64,000 nucleotides of DNA from Pseudeuparius sepicola (taxonomy: Eukaryota > Arthropoda > Insecta > Coleoptera > Anthribidae): assembly GCA_963920635.1 (NCBI GenBank), contig OY987299.1:69298692-69362691 (forward strand). The letters are read 5' to 3'. Shown piece by piece: positions 10,702 through 21,904 of this stretch. The notes below the pieces were generated by a model. It was not told where the DNA came from. It was given only the letters and a program-made list of their open reading frames with translations, and made no database searches. A program made the translations under genes and the position numbers. Positions within the stretch are counted from its first letter, which is position 1, and each line of letters begins with the position of its first letter.

Positions 10702-12084
10702 CCCAACAAACACTGATAAATGGACCATTTGTAAAAATGTATTGGGTAACCATCACTGCATCATTGGAACGATGATGGAAACCATCATTGGCCCGGGTCC
10801 GTAATGTCCCGGTGGCCGGCTGCGTTCCATCAGTCATTTTTCCAGCATGGATGGCCAGTGCAAATTTATTTATGGTCCACCATAGGAGTATCAATAGAGG
10901 TTGTGTGTTATATTTATACTGGACCATTAAAGGTCTTTTATACTTCAAACATTGTTGGTCATTTAATTTGTACACATCAAATGGCCATCAAAGGAATATT
11001 TTCGGGTTTCCGACTTACCTATGCAGTGATTTTTAAATCAAAGGCAAATAATAATAAACAATAAATAAATGTATTTAAAACAAACAAAATTGAAAAATTG
11101 TAAAAAATAAATAAAATAAATCACTATAAAAATTAAAAACAAGAACAAAAATACAAAATTGCAATAAAACACCAGATGTTTGCCTGAAAAGAGAAAGAAC
11201 GTAAATTATTGAAATTATCAAATACCTACATTAATTTTTTTATTTTAACTAGAATTTTTTCCGAAGGGTGCTCTTCGATGGGCAATAAATGGTTACATGG
11301 TTAAATGGTTACATGGTGTTTTGCCAATTTTAGCATTGCTAAGTACATGTAAAGACTTATATTATCATTATTTATTATGTAGGTATTATCTTTAAAAACG
11401 GCAAATATTTTGGATGGTTTGATTAAGAATAAAATTACGTTGGGATCAGTGTGAGTGAGTGTGAGACTCATAACTTCGATTTAACCTGCAGGTATCAGGT
11501 ATGCATAGCTCGCAGGTTCGTATATTAAATTTCCTTATCTTGCACCTATTTACCATAACACAATGCACTAATCCATATTCCAAATCTAAAGTAGCTTCCT
11601 CACATCATGCAGATATATAGGACGGCTTATATTTTGGCCACATCTTGATGCACTATGGACCGAACGAACTCGGCGTGCACGCACACACGGCAACCGGCAA
11701 CACACCACCACAATATGGCGCCAGCGACGCCGGCCTCACGGCAGTAAAAATGATGCAACGAGCACAGTGACACAGCGCAAGCGCGGTAAACTTATCAGGT
11801 TTTGCCATTTATGGTAATTTAAATAAAAAGTACAGGTAATAATATGGACTTTTGCCTATAGTGGACCACAAGTGGCACATCATTCATATCTTTGCACATC
11901 CCTTGTTGATGGTTGCATGGCAAAGAACCATTATTGGCCCATTGGTGTTTTCTTATCATATTTACATCGGTAGTATTCCAACACTTTAGCTGAAATGGGC
12001 CATTGAAGGCTAACCAATCCCATCACAAATCCATCAATTACAGCAATGGCCCATCAAAAATCCAGAAGTCGAGTGTTTGTTGGG
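10702..12084 (+). mobile_element. Element E, copy 2 (complete, non-coding)
   Basis: 1383 bp bounded by CCCAACAAACACT and its exact complement, with poorer similarity continuing inward at both ends. A T run flanks both sides (TTTT), which hides the exact target duplication. The first ~840 bp match copy 1 (1-650) in reverse, with about 190 bp more than copy 1 has. The right part holds a GC-richer stretch (11650-11800). No transposase is present and the superfamily is unknown. Confidence 0.7.
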
Positions 12085-13289
12085 TTTTTTATTGTCCGTG
12101 CAATGTCGTCTACTAAGCATAAGAGAAATTATTTTGCTAAGACGCCCTTGCTACCACAGCTAGTAGTTTTGCTAGGCCAATAACTCCGTTTACTAAAAAT
12201 CTACTGATCTATTGGTCCTTATACTTTCTTTTTTAATGGCAATACGATGACTTATTGCTGTAAGTAGGTGCCCTTAGCTGAGATCCACTTATTAACGGTT
12301 AACAAGTATATTCTTACAGTTAACAGGTTCCAACCTACGACAGCAAAATAACTTGCTGCTCTAAACATACAGCTGCTTTGGGGTCTAGATTGCGCAAGCG
12401 CAGTATGTTTTTGACCCGCGGTTTTTTGCGTTAAAACAAGCCCGCCACATTCTGTGCTCGACTGTCGACGAGGTAGGACCTTGTCAGCCCGGGTTATTTT
12501 TTTTTTCAATGCGCCGTACCCGGGCCAGCAGTATTATGTATGTCGACGTTTATTAACGTTACCGCAATGTTAGAAGAGTGGAGTTTGGGGGAATACGTGC
12601 AGACATTCCAAGGTAAGCAAACATGTACTTTGTGCTTCGGTGTCCGATTAGAAATAAAAATAAAATGGGAAGTTCCGTACATTTTACTGAACTGGCTAGT
12701 TTAAAAAGTTTGTAAACCAGCGTCAGCAGCCGGTTTAGAAAAAAAGTTTATTTCCTTATTTTAGGGGTCAATTTTTTCATCTGTTAGTTCGGCGAGGATG
12801 TTCTGAGAGCTCGGAGTTTCGTTGTTGTCGTACTCGCCTATAAAGAGAGAATATTTGCAGTTGGCAAGCACGACATCTCTATTAGTACCTATCTGTAAGT
12901 AACAATAGTCGCTTTCGGGTATTACACTTAGAGCACTCCAAAGCTACTCAGGAGTATTCCACTTCCATTTCATTCATTCGGGTATGCTTGAGCTTTATGC
13001 TCCAGAGTTGCTCTTTTTTCTTCCCCTTGCCCCCACGAGCACCACCCGTTTATTAGGTACGTGACGCTCCGAGTTGCGCAGTAGAATCTTTGATTGCCAG
13101 TTTGATGTTTTCTGGACCTTCGCTTGATTCTCTTGCCGAGTCAATGCTAATTAATGAAAAATATAATTTACCATAACTTCACTATCAACCATTTTTTCCA
13201 TTTCTATTTGCAAACTATAGCATTTGCATCGTGAATTTAAAATTAGTTCATAGACATAAAACAAAAATAATAACTGGATCCTATATAGC

Positions 13290-14060
13290 CACAGAGATCA
13301 TATATATAGGTAGAGTGCTGGACGATGTTTTTTATACATAGGATGCGCGGAAAATTTTTGACGAATTTAAAATCATAAAATAGTAAAAATACCATATAAA
13401 TAGGCCCAGTGGACATGCACACTTGCAATTTGAGGTAGTGTTTTGTGAAAGCCATTTGACAGTGACAAACGAACTATAACCTACCATTGTTTGCAGCCAC
13501 TTTGCAGCATAGACGCTTTGTGGCATATAATTTTTTCGATTTTCAGCTAATTATTAATAGTTTCTTCGCGTTTTGTTCGTGTTTGTGTTTTATATTTTAT
13601 TGTTATTATTAGTTTCCATTTGTTTGAAAGACTTCTGCAGAAGCATGGGTCATTGATCTCTGTGGTAAATGTGATTCCAAAACAGAAGGATAGAGTTTCC
13701 ACAAGTAAGTTACCTCTATTCATAGGGCTGCAGTTTAATCCTAACAAATTTTAATATATGAATACGTCGCCCAGATAGATCACTTTACTTTACTTGGGGC
13801 GATTTTTAACCCGTGTACGAAACTATTAGTAGCTTATTTGTTTTAGTGTTAAAGTTATATAAAGTAGATAAAAACAAGTCAAGTTCTAGCATCAGTGAAG
13901 CAAATTCTATAGTAGTTTTAGCAGTTTTATTTTGCCACATCTGAATGCATGCACATTCGAACTGTTTTGAATTGCGCGGTCTGAAGGTCTAATGCGCATG
14001 TTCCATAGGGCCAGGCGCAGATGCAAAATTTGCCATAAAAAGGATTTGTCCAGCACTCTA

Positions 14061-14102
<42 letters not shown>

Positions 14103-14109
14103 CTCTGTG
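13290..14109. mobile_element. hAT-like non-autonomous element with 8-bp TSD
   Basis: The ends are inverted repeats starting CACAGAGATCATATATA and continuing to GCTGGAC on the inner side (13290-13323 and 14047-14109). TATATAGC is duplicated on both sides (13282-13289, 14110-14117). The right arm carries an expanded AT run (about 14062-14099), which begins in the AT core of the inverted repeat itself. The 820-bp interior codes for nothing I recognise. The 8-bp duplication fits hAT, but P-type elements also make 8 bp. Confidence 0.8.
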
Positions 14110-14137
14110 TATATAGCGTTCGGGTATGAACGGCAAA

Positions 14138-14165
14138 CATAGAGATCATATATATGATCTCTATG
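14138..14165. mobile_element. 28-bp element relic made of two facing ends
   Basis: A perfect 28-base palindrome, CATAGAGATCATAT and its complement, is the first ~14 bases of each end of the 13290-14109 family joined head to head. It is flanked by ACGGCAAA (14130-14137) and ACGGCACA (14166-14173), an 8-bp target duplication with one change. This is what remains when nearly all of an inserted element is lost. Confidence 0.7.
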
Positions 14166-15280
14166 ACGGCACACAAGCAAAACGGAGTCTCAAACACAGA
14201 GAGCTTGACACATCATACCCGAAAGCGCCTAATAACTGTCGCATCGTACAGGGCCCCCAATTGATCTTAATAATTTCGTATTATGATATTTTGTTTTTTC
14301 ACATAATTTTCTTCACAGTTGACACAGATAATGTTGTAAATTAGCAGGTAATCACCTTACTTTACTTTTCTCAAAGAAAATCACAGATAAAGCGCAGAAA
14401 TATAATAATAGACACATAAAAAGCATACATCCATAAGGTACAAAACACGAATGAATCAAAAATCGGACAACAGCTGTGAAAAAATGAGCAAACTTTCTTA
14501 CTCTTACTCTTACTTTTTTATAGAAAAGTGTAGGTTTTGAGCTGGGAAAACATAATATGTCGCACACGCAATCACCCAGCAACATACAGCGTTTTGAGAT
14601 ATACCTATATATGCATATATACGTATATAATTTTTCGCGTTTTTTGACCAAAAACTGCCAATATTACAAAGATGCATTTTTTCAAAAAAGTTTAAAATAA
14701 AAGTAGTTCAAAATTAAATTCCCTATAAAATTGCTTCTATGAAAATTTTCGATTTTCCAATGGACTATTACAGATTATGTGAAAATTTGTGTTTTGAAGC
14801 CAAAATAATGGTCAATTTATTTTTAAATAACAAAAGTGAATTAGGAAAAAGAAAATTGCGGAATATTATTCTTGGAAAATCTATATAGTTTTCCTTGGAA
14901 TATTTATGAGCATGAAACGTATTATTTTACAGTTTTTCCAGGGTGTACATGTACATTACTAATTAATTATGCGCTTTTTAATATTTTCCAGATTATCCAG
15001 ATGAACAATAACCGAGACAAACCCTGGTCCAAATATAGTGAATCGTTTTGGACAAATTGTGATATACTTGTGATATTACTTTTAAGTGCAATAAAAGGTT
15101 ACGAATTTTTGTATTACTATACTACCATGTTCCTTTTAAAATAAGAAATATGTTTTATGTTTTAAATGTTTATTTGTCTCCGTTTTAAATTTACGAATAA
15201 AACAGTTTAATTATTAGTTCAGTGTATATTATTTATAGTTCCCTTATAAAGTTTTACTATCTACAGAGGTAATCATAATT

Positions 15281-15969
15281 GATTAACCCCCGAACAAAAA
15301 ATCTAGTAACCATTATAAAGTCACCTACTAGTGGCTAAAAAGTCATCTACTTACGGTTAAAAAGAATGTTCCTGCTACTACAAAGAATTACCAAATAACT
15401 GATTAACCCCCAAAAAAATCTAGCAACCGTTATAAGTCATCTACTAGTGGTTAAAAAGTCATCTACTTATGACAAGAAAGAATTTTCCTGCTGGTGCAAA
15501 GTATTACCCAATGCCAATAAAACACCTAAGGTAATATATTTTTCTATTCTCCGCAACAAGTTTAATAAAAGTTTCTATTAACCGTAGCACGGTTTTCTAT
15601 TTGCTCCGAATAAATTAATAAGTCAATGTATTAGCCAGAAATAAAGGATATATTAACGACAAATAAGTAACTTATTAGTAGTCACAATGTAATTTGTCTA
15701 TTAATTGCAAATAAGCCCTTTTTAGCAAAGTGTTTTTATTAATCATAGATAGGTGATCTAATTGAGGCCTATTCAAAGCAGATATTTTGCTGGGATTAAT
15801 AGATTTTTATTAATGGTTAATAGATATTTCTCTGGGTGTAGTAGGGATTCTTTTAGCAAAGTCGTTTTTGCTATCGCAGCAAGGTAACCTTGTTGGAGCC
15901 TATTTAATGCATATATTTTGCTACCGCTAATAGATTTTTACTAACGGTTAATAGATATTTCCCTCAGTG
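15281..15969. repeat. Two tandem duplications in the subterminal region of F
   Basis: 15281-15400 is repeated at 15401-15515 (both start GATTAACCCCC; unit 120 bp), and 15720-15839 is repeated at 15851-15969 (both start TTTTAGCAAAG; unit about 131 bp). The second pair includes the element terminus, so an inner variant of the end (CACCCAGAGAAAT, inward from 15838) exists beside the true end. Confidence 0.75.
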
Positions 15970-16176
15970 TTTGAACTTACTTTCACAATTCGAGTCTGAG
16001 TTGCTTTAAACTTCCTTTTCCTTAACCTAAGTTCCCTAACCTAATAACTAGTCTACTTTACTATAGCCAAACACTTACATTCTATCTATAATCTTAACGT
16101 ACTGCATGCTTACTGCTACTTAACCTACACTGGAATTACTCAGTTTCACGCGTCTCAATAGCACTTTCACGCCACT

Positions 16177-16785
16177 TCACATCGTGTCCCTCTCGTTAGG
16201 GTTATGACCCTGTTCCGGTTCCTCCTTCAAAGTTATTCTGGACAACACGTGGTCGTCGGGGTGAACGGTAGGTAACTCTCGGGCTGGTGAAGACACGACC
16301 GGTGCCGCGGCTGCTGGGGGTGGCGGTGATGCGGCAGGTGTATCCGCCTCGGTGGCCCAGGGTGGTGGTACCCCATGAGCCGGCAACCACTTGGGCAGCA
16401 GGTGCCCGAGTCGCGGCCGCTGGGCACGCGGGAGTGATGGGCCAATGGTGGCTGATGGTCCAGCTGAGGCCGGTGCTGGTCTTCGGTAGGGTGGCGGCCC
16501 CGGCCGGGGTCCAGCCGTTGAACGCCACTGTGGCCAGGCGACTTGCGGCGGTGGACCTTCGAAGTTGTGGCGCTCCCAATCGGTACTGTACCTGCACCAG
16601 GCACAGCGACACAGTCCGGGTTTTATCCCCATTAAAATGATATACCACATGTGGTACAACGTGTCCGGGTTGCTATGCTTGTCGTCGGAGTGGTTTCCGC
16701 CCAGTAAATCATCCCGGGAAACCACGTTAACATATTTTAGAGTACGGCAGCTGCTACCCGCCGGGGAAGCTGCAGAATGACACAC
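16177..16785 (-). CDS. Proline-rich open frame near the 3' end of Gypsy-A
   Basis: A 202-residue open frame on the Gypsy-A strand lies between the integrase and the 3' purine tract. It holds a CRCAWCRYSTDWERHNFE stretch near residue 58 and then about 100 residues rich in Pro, Ala and Arg. The region is GC-rich unlike its surroundings. It could be the C-terminal tail of pol or a third frame of the element. I do not recognise the family and see no signal peptide or membrane span that would suggest an envelope protein. Confidence 0.45.
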   Translation of the reverse strand: MCHSAASPAGSSCRTLKYVNVVSRDDLLGGNHSDDKHSNPDTLYHMWYIILMGIKPGLCRCAWCRYSTDWERHNFEGPPPQVAWPQWRSTAGPRPGPPPYRRPAPASAGPSATIGPSLPRAQRPRLGHLLPKWLPAHGVPPPWATEADTPAASPPPPAAAAPVVSSPARELPTVHPDDHVLSRITLKEEPEQGHNPNERDTM

Positions 16786-17515
16786 AACGCAAGATCCATG
16801 CTAGTCTGGATCTCTCGCACTACTGACTAAAGTCCCAATACGATTTCAATTTTTCGTAACCTATCTCTCCTGTCCGAGTTGCCTTTTGTTTTTGTTTAGA
16901 ATAACCGCACTTATAGTCCCATGTTCTGTTTAGTTTATGCCCATAACTTGGCCAATAATTCCTCGTCTTTATTTATCATTCGTACCGGTCCTATATACAA
17001 TATAATACCATAAAAATATATTCTCATGAACACGAGGTTCCGAGTGAGAGCATTCTAAAAAATCGTTCTACCCTTACTTAAGACTTGGATACAAAGTATC
17101 CGGCACTTTATTTTCCGCATAAGTGGATGCACTTGCGATTGCGGGTAGCATACAGATTGTAACGTTACCCTGATCTAACTGTAACTCTAAACTACCTTGC
17201 ATATCATTAGATTTGAGTAATTTCCGTTGCGCAACCTTTTTCTGGTTTAATTGTAGTATTTTGCCGTAAAATAATAAAATACGTGAGGGTCGTCAAACAG
17301 CTAGCAATCATATTATAACTAATACTAATGTATTTTCTCCAATGATAAATAATTATTTCAGTAACCTATTTAACCTATTTATTAAACTTATTAATAATTA
17401 AACTTAAATTGCTTTTCTAAGAACCCAAGGGTGCTCTTCGGCTACCGCGCCTCGTGACCTCGTTTGATAAGGGTGCGGTGGCGGCTCAAGTGGTTCATGA
17501 CGGTTCTGATTATAG

Positions 17516-18240
17516 CTAATTAAATTTCTTACAGCGAGTATCTACGGCTCTGTCAATATTTTCCTTTGCTTTTTCGTGGGCGAACTGCATGTGTGATAGC
17601 ATTTCTGTAGCGTAATTTTCATCTAAGTCGTATTTTACGTCTATACATAGTATAGTACAATGCTGTGGCAGTTCCATGTCTCGTCCAAACATTAAAAAGA
17701 AAGGTATTTCTTTTGTTGCTGTATGTATGTGATTCTTATAAGCCATTTCTGCAAACGGTAGCCATTCGTCCCAGCCATCGTCGTCCTTGTTCACGTAATG
17801 TGAAATGTGCGATTTCAAGGTCTTGTTAAATCTTTCTATAATAGCATTTCCTTGCGGATGGTATGGAGTAGTTTGTAACTTCGTGATATTTAAAATTTTA
17901 CAAATTTCCTTAAATAATTTTGACAAAAATTGTGTCCCTTGATCAGTTATGATTTGTTGTGGTACACCAAACTGGGTAATGACCTTGATTACAAAAGCTT
18001 TCGCTACGGTTTCGGCACTGATATCGGGTAATGGTATACATACTGAATACCTCGTCAAGTTGTCTATACAAGTCAAAATATATTTATTCCCGTTTCTTGT
18101 TTTATTTAGCCCTATAATGTCGACCGAAAGTCGTCCAAATACTATGGAAAGTGTTGGCATTTTCTGCAGTTCTGCTGACGGACTATAATTGCTCTTCTTT
18201 ACGTTACATGAGTGATAATTTGAACAATACCTTTTTACAT
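17516..18240 (-). pseudogene. Gypsy-A integrase
   Basis: The longest open part (18160-17516) carries the integrase core. The first acidic residue is in VDIIGLNK, the second in ITDQGTQFLS, and the third in GNAIIERFNKTLKSH, giving an intact D,D-E set, followed by EWLPFAEMAYK. A remnant of the zinc domain (YCSNYHSCNVKKSN) lies upstream out of frame near 18180-18235. Downstream (17515-16786) the C-terminal region is degenerate and I find no clear gene in it. It joins host DNA to the element cDNA when active. Confidence 0.85.
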
Positions 18241-18348
18241 CGGTAGTTATTTTTCACCAGAAAAAATCTCTTTTTATAAGTTCGAGGTTCCTCTTTTGGA
18301 CTGCGTGCCCTGCTAGAGCACTATTGTGATATAAAAATAATATATCTT

Positions 18349-18860
18349 TTATAATGCTTGTGGTGCGTAAATTCGGTCTTGCCTCTCCTTTTCCGCCCTG
18401 ATCACATATAGTAGGCCGTCGTTACTTACATAATAATTCGATCTATACTTATCTAGATTTCGAACGAAGAAGGTAATATCGGCATCCTCTTGTTGCATTT
18501 TTAAAAGTTCGGCCCGAGTCCATATAGTGGCTGTATTAGGCGTGATTTCGGCATCATTTGTGGGTTGATTTACGACTGCTATGGTTTGGGTCTCCTCTCG
18601 TAACCTAGTCAAACTGTCAACGTTTGTGTTGATTTCCCCTGGTCTATAATCTATGCTAAACGAGAACTCCATTAGGAACCTGGAACTGGGATCCTTGATG
18701 GTTAGTAAGTATTTTAGAAGTCAATGGTCTGTCATTACAGAAAAATGGGTACCTGTCCAATATTCTCGCCACCTTTTTATGCTCCAGAAAATTGCTAAAC
18801 ACTCACGCTCGATGGTAGAGTACCTACGTTCGGCATCATTTAAACTTCTGCTAGCATAAC
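18349..18860 (-). pseudogene. Gypsy-A RNase H C-terminal half
   Basis: Reading the minus strand from about 18860, a YASRSLNDAERRYSTIEREC-like stretch, an LLKYLL-type stretch, and then FSIDYRPGEINTNVDSLTRL (18649-18590) are the RNase H motifs of Gypsy pol. The front part of the domain is missing. The frame then runs to 18349 through a linker toward the integrase zinc domain, with the gap 18241-18348 decayed. Confidence 0.75.
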
Positions 18861-19142
18861 ATACAGGGTGTTCCAAATTTCCATACTTCTGGCATAATAT
18901 CGCTCCTATATGCCATTGAATATAAGAAATACGCCCCCTATAGGCTAAATGCTAAACTAGTCTATGGGCCATGCCAAAAATGAACAAGAACAAAGAACAA
19001 CGCAGTGTAGACCCGGTGGATAGCACCGTTCCCATGGTGACGATGGCCCATTTATTAGTTTGCATAGTCCCGTCGGGGCGTTGGCATCTTAAATTCAGTT
19101 GCGTATTGCCGTTGAGCTGGCGTCCGTTACTACTATGAATGG
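18861..19142. other. Foreign 280-bp segment inside Gypsy-A RNase H
   Basis: The RNase H frame is broken here by about 280 bp starting ATACAGGGTGTTCCAAATTTCC, which looks like one end of a TA-inserting mariner-type element. I find no matching opposite end, so it is a truncated insertion with some loss of the host element. Nothing coding is seen. Confidence 0.4.
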
Positions 19143-20100
19143 TTAACTAAAATCTGGGAACTTTAGAATTGGACTTGTGATTAGAATATTTTTTAAAGTT
19201 TCGAAGGCGTTTTGTTGTTTTTCTGTCCACTTAAAGGGCACTTCCTTCTTAGTTAATTCTGTGAGTGACTGTGCAATTTTAGAAAATTCCTTGACCATAG
19301 ATCGATAGTAACATGCTAAACCAATAAAGGCTCTTATTTCTTTCACTGTCTTTGGTACTGGGTAATTCTTTACTACCTCGATTTTTTCTGGGTGAGCTCT
19401 GTAACCTTCAGAATTTATTATATGGCCTAGATACTCAATTTCCTGTTTCATAAAATGACACTTAGTTTGGCTTGAATTTTAAATTTCCTTCTCGCATTTT
19501 TTCAAAGATATGCCTCAGGCGTTGGAGGTGTTCGTTGACGTCTCCTGTACTAAATACTATGATATCATCTAGGCATATATTTGTACGTGAGGGTAGAAAA
19601 TTGATTTTACATTTATCGCTGCCACGTGGCAGGCGCGTTTTTTAGACCCATTCCCATTCTTTTGAACTCATAGTGGCCATCCTGCGTGGAAAACGCACTC
19701 TACTCCCTGTCCTGTTCCTCAAGTTCTACCTGAAAATAACCACTGGCTAAATCCATTGTCGAAAATAGACTGCAGCCATGAAATAAATCAATAGTAATCC
19801 TGCAAACGTGGCAGTGGAAAAAATCAGTTTTTGTAATTACATTTAATTCTCGGTAATCAATATAAAGCCTGAACTGTGGTTCTTCACCTGGGTGTAAACG
19901 CTTTTCCACGAGAAGTGCGGGAAAACTCCATGGGGACTGGTTTTCCACTATTATATCATTGTCTAATAATTCTTGTATTTCCTTTCTACAATTTCTTACC
20001 GGTGGTGTGGAACTCTGTACGGCCTTTTTGAGATAGGTGGGACATTTTCAGGGGTAATATAACAAGTGGTCTGCCTATTATCGATAATACCGCAAATGGC
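19143..20100 (-). pseudogene. Gypsy-A reverse transcriptase
   Basis: In order on the minus strand: PPISKRPYRVPHH (about 20040-20000), ENQSPWSFPALLVEKR (19945), FRLYIDYRELNVIT (19873), TMDLASGYFQVEL (19765), GLKNAPATWQR (near 19655), the catalytic CLDDIIVF (about 19580-19557; the usual Tyr is Cys), and the thumb with IEYLGHIINSEGYRAHPEKI (19446-19380). It is broken by stops near 19700, 19620 and 19460. Its first residues overlap in homology by about 14 positions with the end of the fragment at 29279, so the two halves may not be a simple continuation. Confidence 0.8.
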
Positions 20101-20190
20101 AACGAAGACAAAATAATAGTAATTGCCCCCCTCCCCCGTACAAGTATGTTGCTTCTGGGTACTCCTAGTTTGGAGTATTGTGAGGGTGAA

Positions 20191-20205
20191 AATTATTATT
20201 ATTAT
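20191..20205 (-). repeat. (TAA)5 tail of R4/Dong copy A
   Basis: On the minus strand the element ends GGCTAAGTCG followed by a TAA-type triplet run. Dong-type R4-clade elements are known to insert in TAA repeats, so this run may be target, tail or both. Confidence 0.7.
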
Positions 20206-21768
20206 CGACTTAGCCAAAAGGCATTCGCACTCCCTCTACGGGGAACATTCACTCAGATCCCGGGTATCCCGGATACCATAAGGATCTGGCTCGGACGAGA
20301 CCCTTGCCATGTTATCGGGCCTTAGATGACATTGATGTTGTCGGACGTTCCTGCATTCCCCATGAATTTCCTGACGGTTCGGGCTGTCGCAAGGAGTACC
20401 GCTTTCTGCATGGACCTGTAAAGACTATCAGTTAGACCCAGCTCTTTTATGTTTCTCAGCAAACTTTTTGGTATAACACCAGTTGTTGACACGATAATTG
20501 GAATCGTCTTGACGTTTTCCATTTCCCATTGCCTTCTAATTCGTTCTTCTAAGTCTCTGTACTTCGCGATCTTCTCGACTTGCTTCACACGCAGGTTGTT
20601 GTTGTTCGGGATGGCCACATCAATCAGAGTTCTCTTCCTAGAAATTTTATCAACTATTATAAGGTCCGGTCTGTTATGGGCAACTCGTTGATCTGTCAGA
20701 ACTGTACGATCCCAGTACATCTTGTAGTTGCTGTTCTCAAGAACAGGCTCCGGTGTGTAGCTGTAATATGGGACCCTCTCTGCCTGCACAAGCAGCAGTT
20801 TTTCCCCCAGTTCCTGGTGCAAGATCTTGGCAACCGAATCGTGTCGTTCCTTATATTCCGTTGATGCGAACATCTGACATCCTCCTGTTATGTGCTGGAT
20901 TGTTTCTGAAGTTGGGCACCCGTATCTGCATCTGTCATCCACTACCGATGCATCTCCTACAATGAATTTTAGGTAGTTGCGAGTTGGTATAACCTGATCT
21001 TGTATGGCCAGTAAGAAGCCTTCCGTCTCGGGGAACATTCTTCCCGAGGTCAGCCAGTAGTTCGACGCTAACTTGTCGACATGTTCCTGGCTGACCTCAT
21101 TAGGATGCCTCCCGTGCAGCGGCTTCTCCAACCACTCTGTAGTGTATCGTTGTCGGTTCGGTGGTGATTTTGATGCTCGTGTTCCGTCAGACGTAGCGGT
21201 GTTGAGACGTCTGCTCCGCATATAGCTTTATGTAGTGTGGAGCTGTTGGCCTGTCTCTGGAAATAATTACGCAGATTTATTATTTGTTGGTCCAATTGCT
21301 TGCTGAGGTCTGCCAATCCTCTTCCTCCTAGTTGACGTGGCAGAGTAGTTCTTTCTACGGCGCTACGGGGATGATGTTTATGAGCTTTTGTCAGTAGTGT
21401 CCTAACTTTTCGCTGCAGGTTGTTGATGTCCGTGTTGGTCCAATTCACTATTCCAAACGAATAGCTGAGTACAGAGCACGCATACGTGTTCAGGGCCTTA
21501 AACAAATTCCTGCTGTTAAGATCAGTTCGCACTACTTGTCTTACTCTCTTGATGAATTCCTTCCTTAAATCGATCTTCATTGTTCGATGGTCTATCCTTT
21601 GAGCTTGTTTCATCCCGAGATACTTGTATGTATCTCCCATGCTCATTGCTTCGATCTCCTGGCCGTCCTGCATCTCGTGTGCGCCCTGTTCGAGCCTTCC
21701 CCGGACGATGTTAAGGGTGCGGCACTTGTCCAGTCCAAACTGCATTCCGATGTCCCTGGAAAACTCCT
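20206..21768 (-). mobile_element. R4/Dong-type non-LTR element, copy A (5' truncated)
   Basis: This is the 3' part of the element, from inside the reverse transcriptase (EEFSRDIGMQFGLDKCRTLN) to the end. The protein continues through the thumb and linker to a CX3CX7HX4C zinc motif (CRYGCPTSETIQHITGGC) and a restriction-like endonuclease core with RPDLIIVDK and LIDVAIP, near 20880-20560. It is nearly identical in protein to copies C and D. Its 5' end is joined directly to the TAA tail of copy C. A frame shift near 21130-21220 and lost bases split the frame. Confidence 0.85.
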
Positions 21769-21770
21769 CC

Positions 21771-21786
21771 TTATTATTATTATTAT
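21771..21786 (-). repeat. TAA tail of copy C at the C/A junction
   Basis: A (TTA)5 run separates the 3' end of copy C (CGACTTAGCC at 21788) from the truncated start of copy A. It is the expected result of one element landing in the triplet tail of another. Confidence 0.8.
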
Positions 21787-21904
21787 CTCGACTTAGCCAA
21801 AAGGCATTCGCACTCCCTCTACTGGGAACATTCACTCAGATCCCGGGTATCCCGGATACCAAAAGGATCTGGCTCGGACGAGACCCTTGCCATGTTATCG
21901 GGCC

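Larger units (their letters stand above)
10638..15969. mobile_element. CACTA-like DNA element F
   Basis: The left end is CACTGAGCGAAAT and the right end, read inward, is CACTGAGGGAAATATC. TT lies outside both ends (10636-10637, 15970-15971), a possible 2-bp target duplication. Subterminal regions are packed with short related motifs (TTTGCTA, TTAACCGTTA), as in CACTA elements. Element G has the same ends. It carries element E copy 2, a hAT-like element (13290-14109) and a relic of the same family (14138-14165). I see no transposase: the rest (12085-13281 and 14174-15280) has only short, unrecognised frames. Classing it as CACTA rests on ends and TSD size only. Confidence 0.65.

Noticed and set aside
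16177..16785. Proline-rich frame considered as an envelope gene that would make Gypsy-A an errantivirus
   Set aside because: No signal peptide, furin-like site or membrane span is visible.
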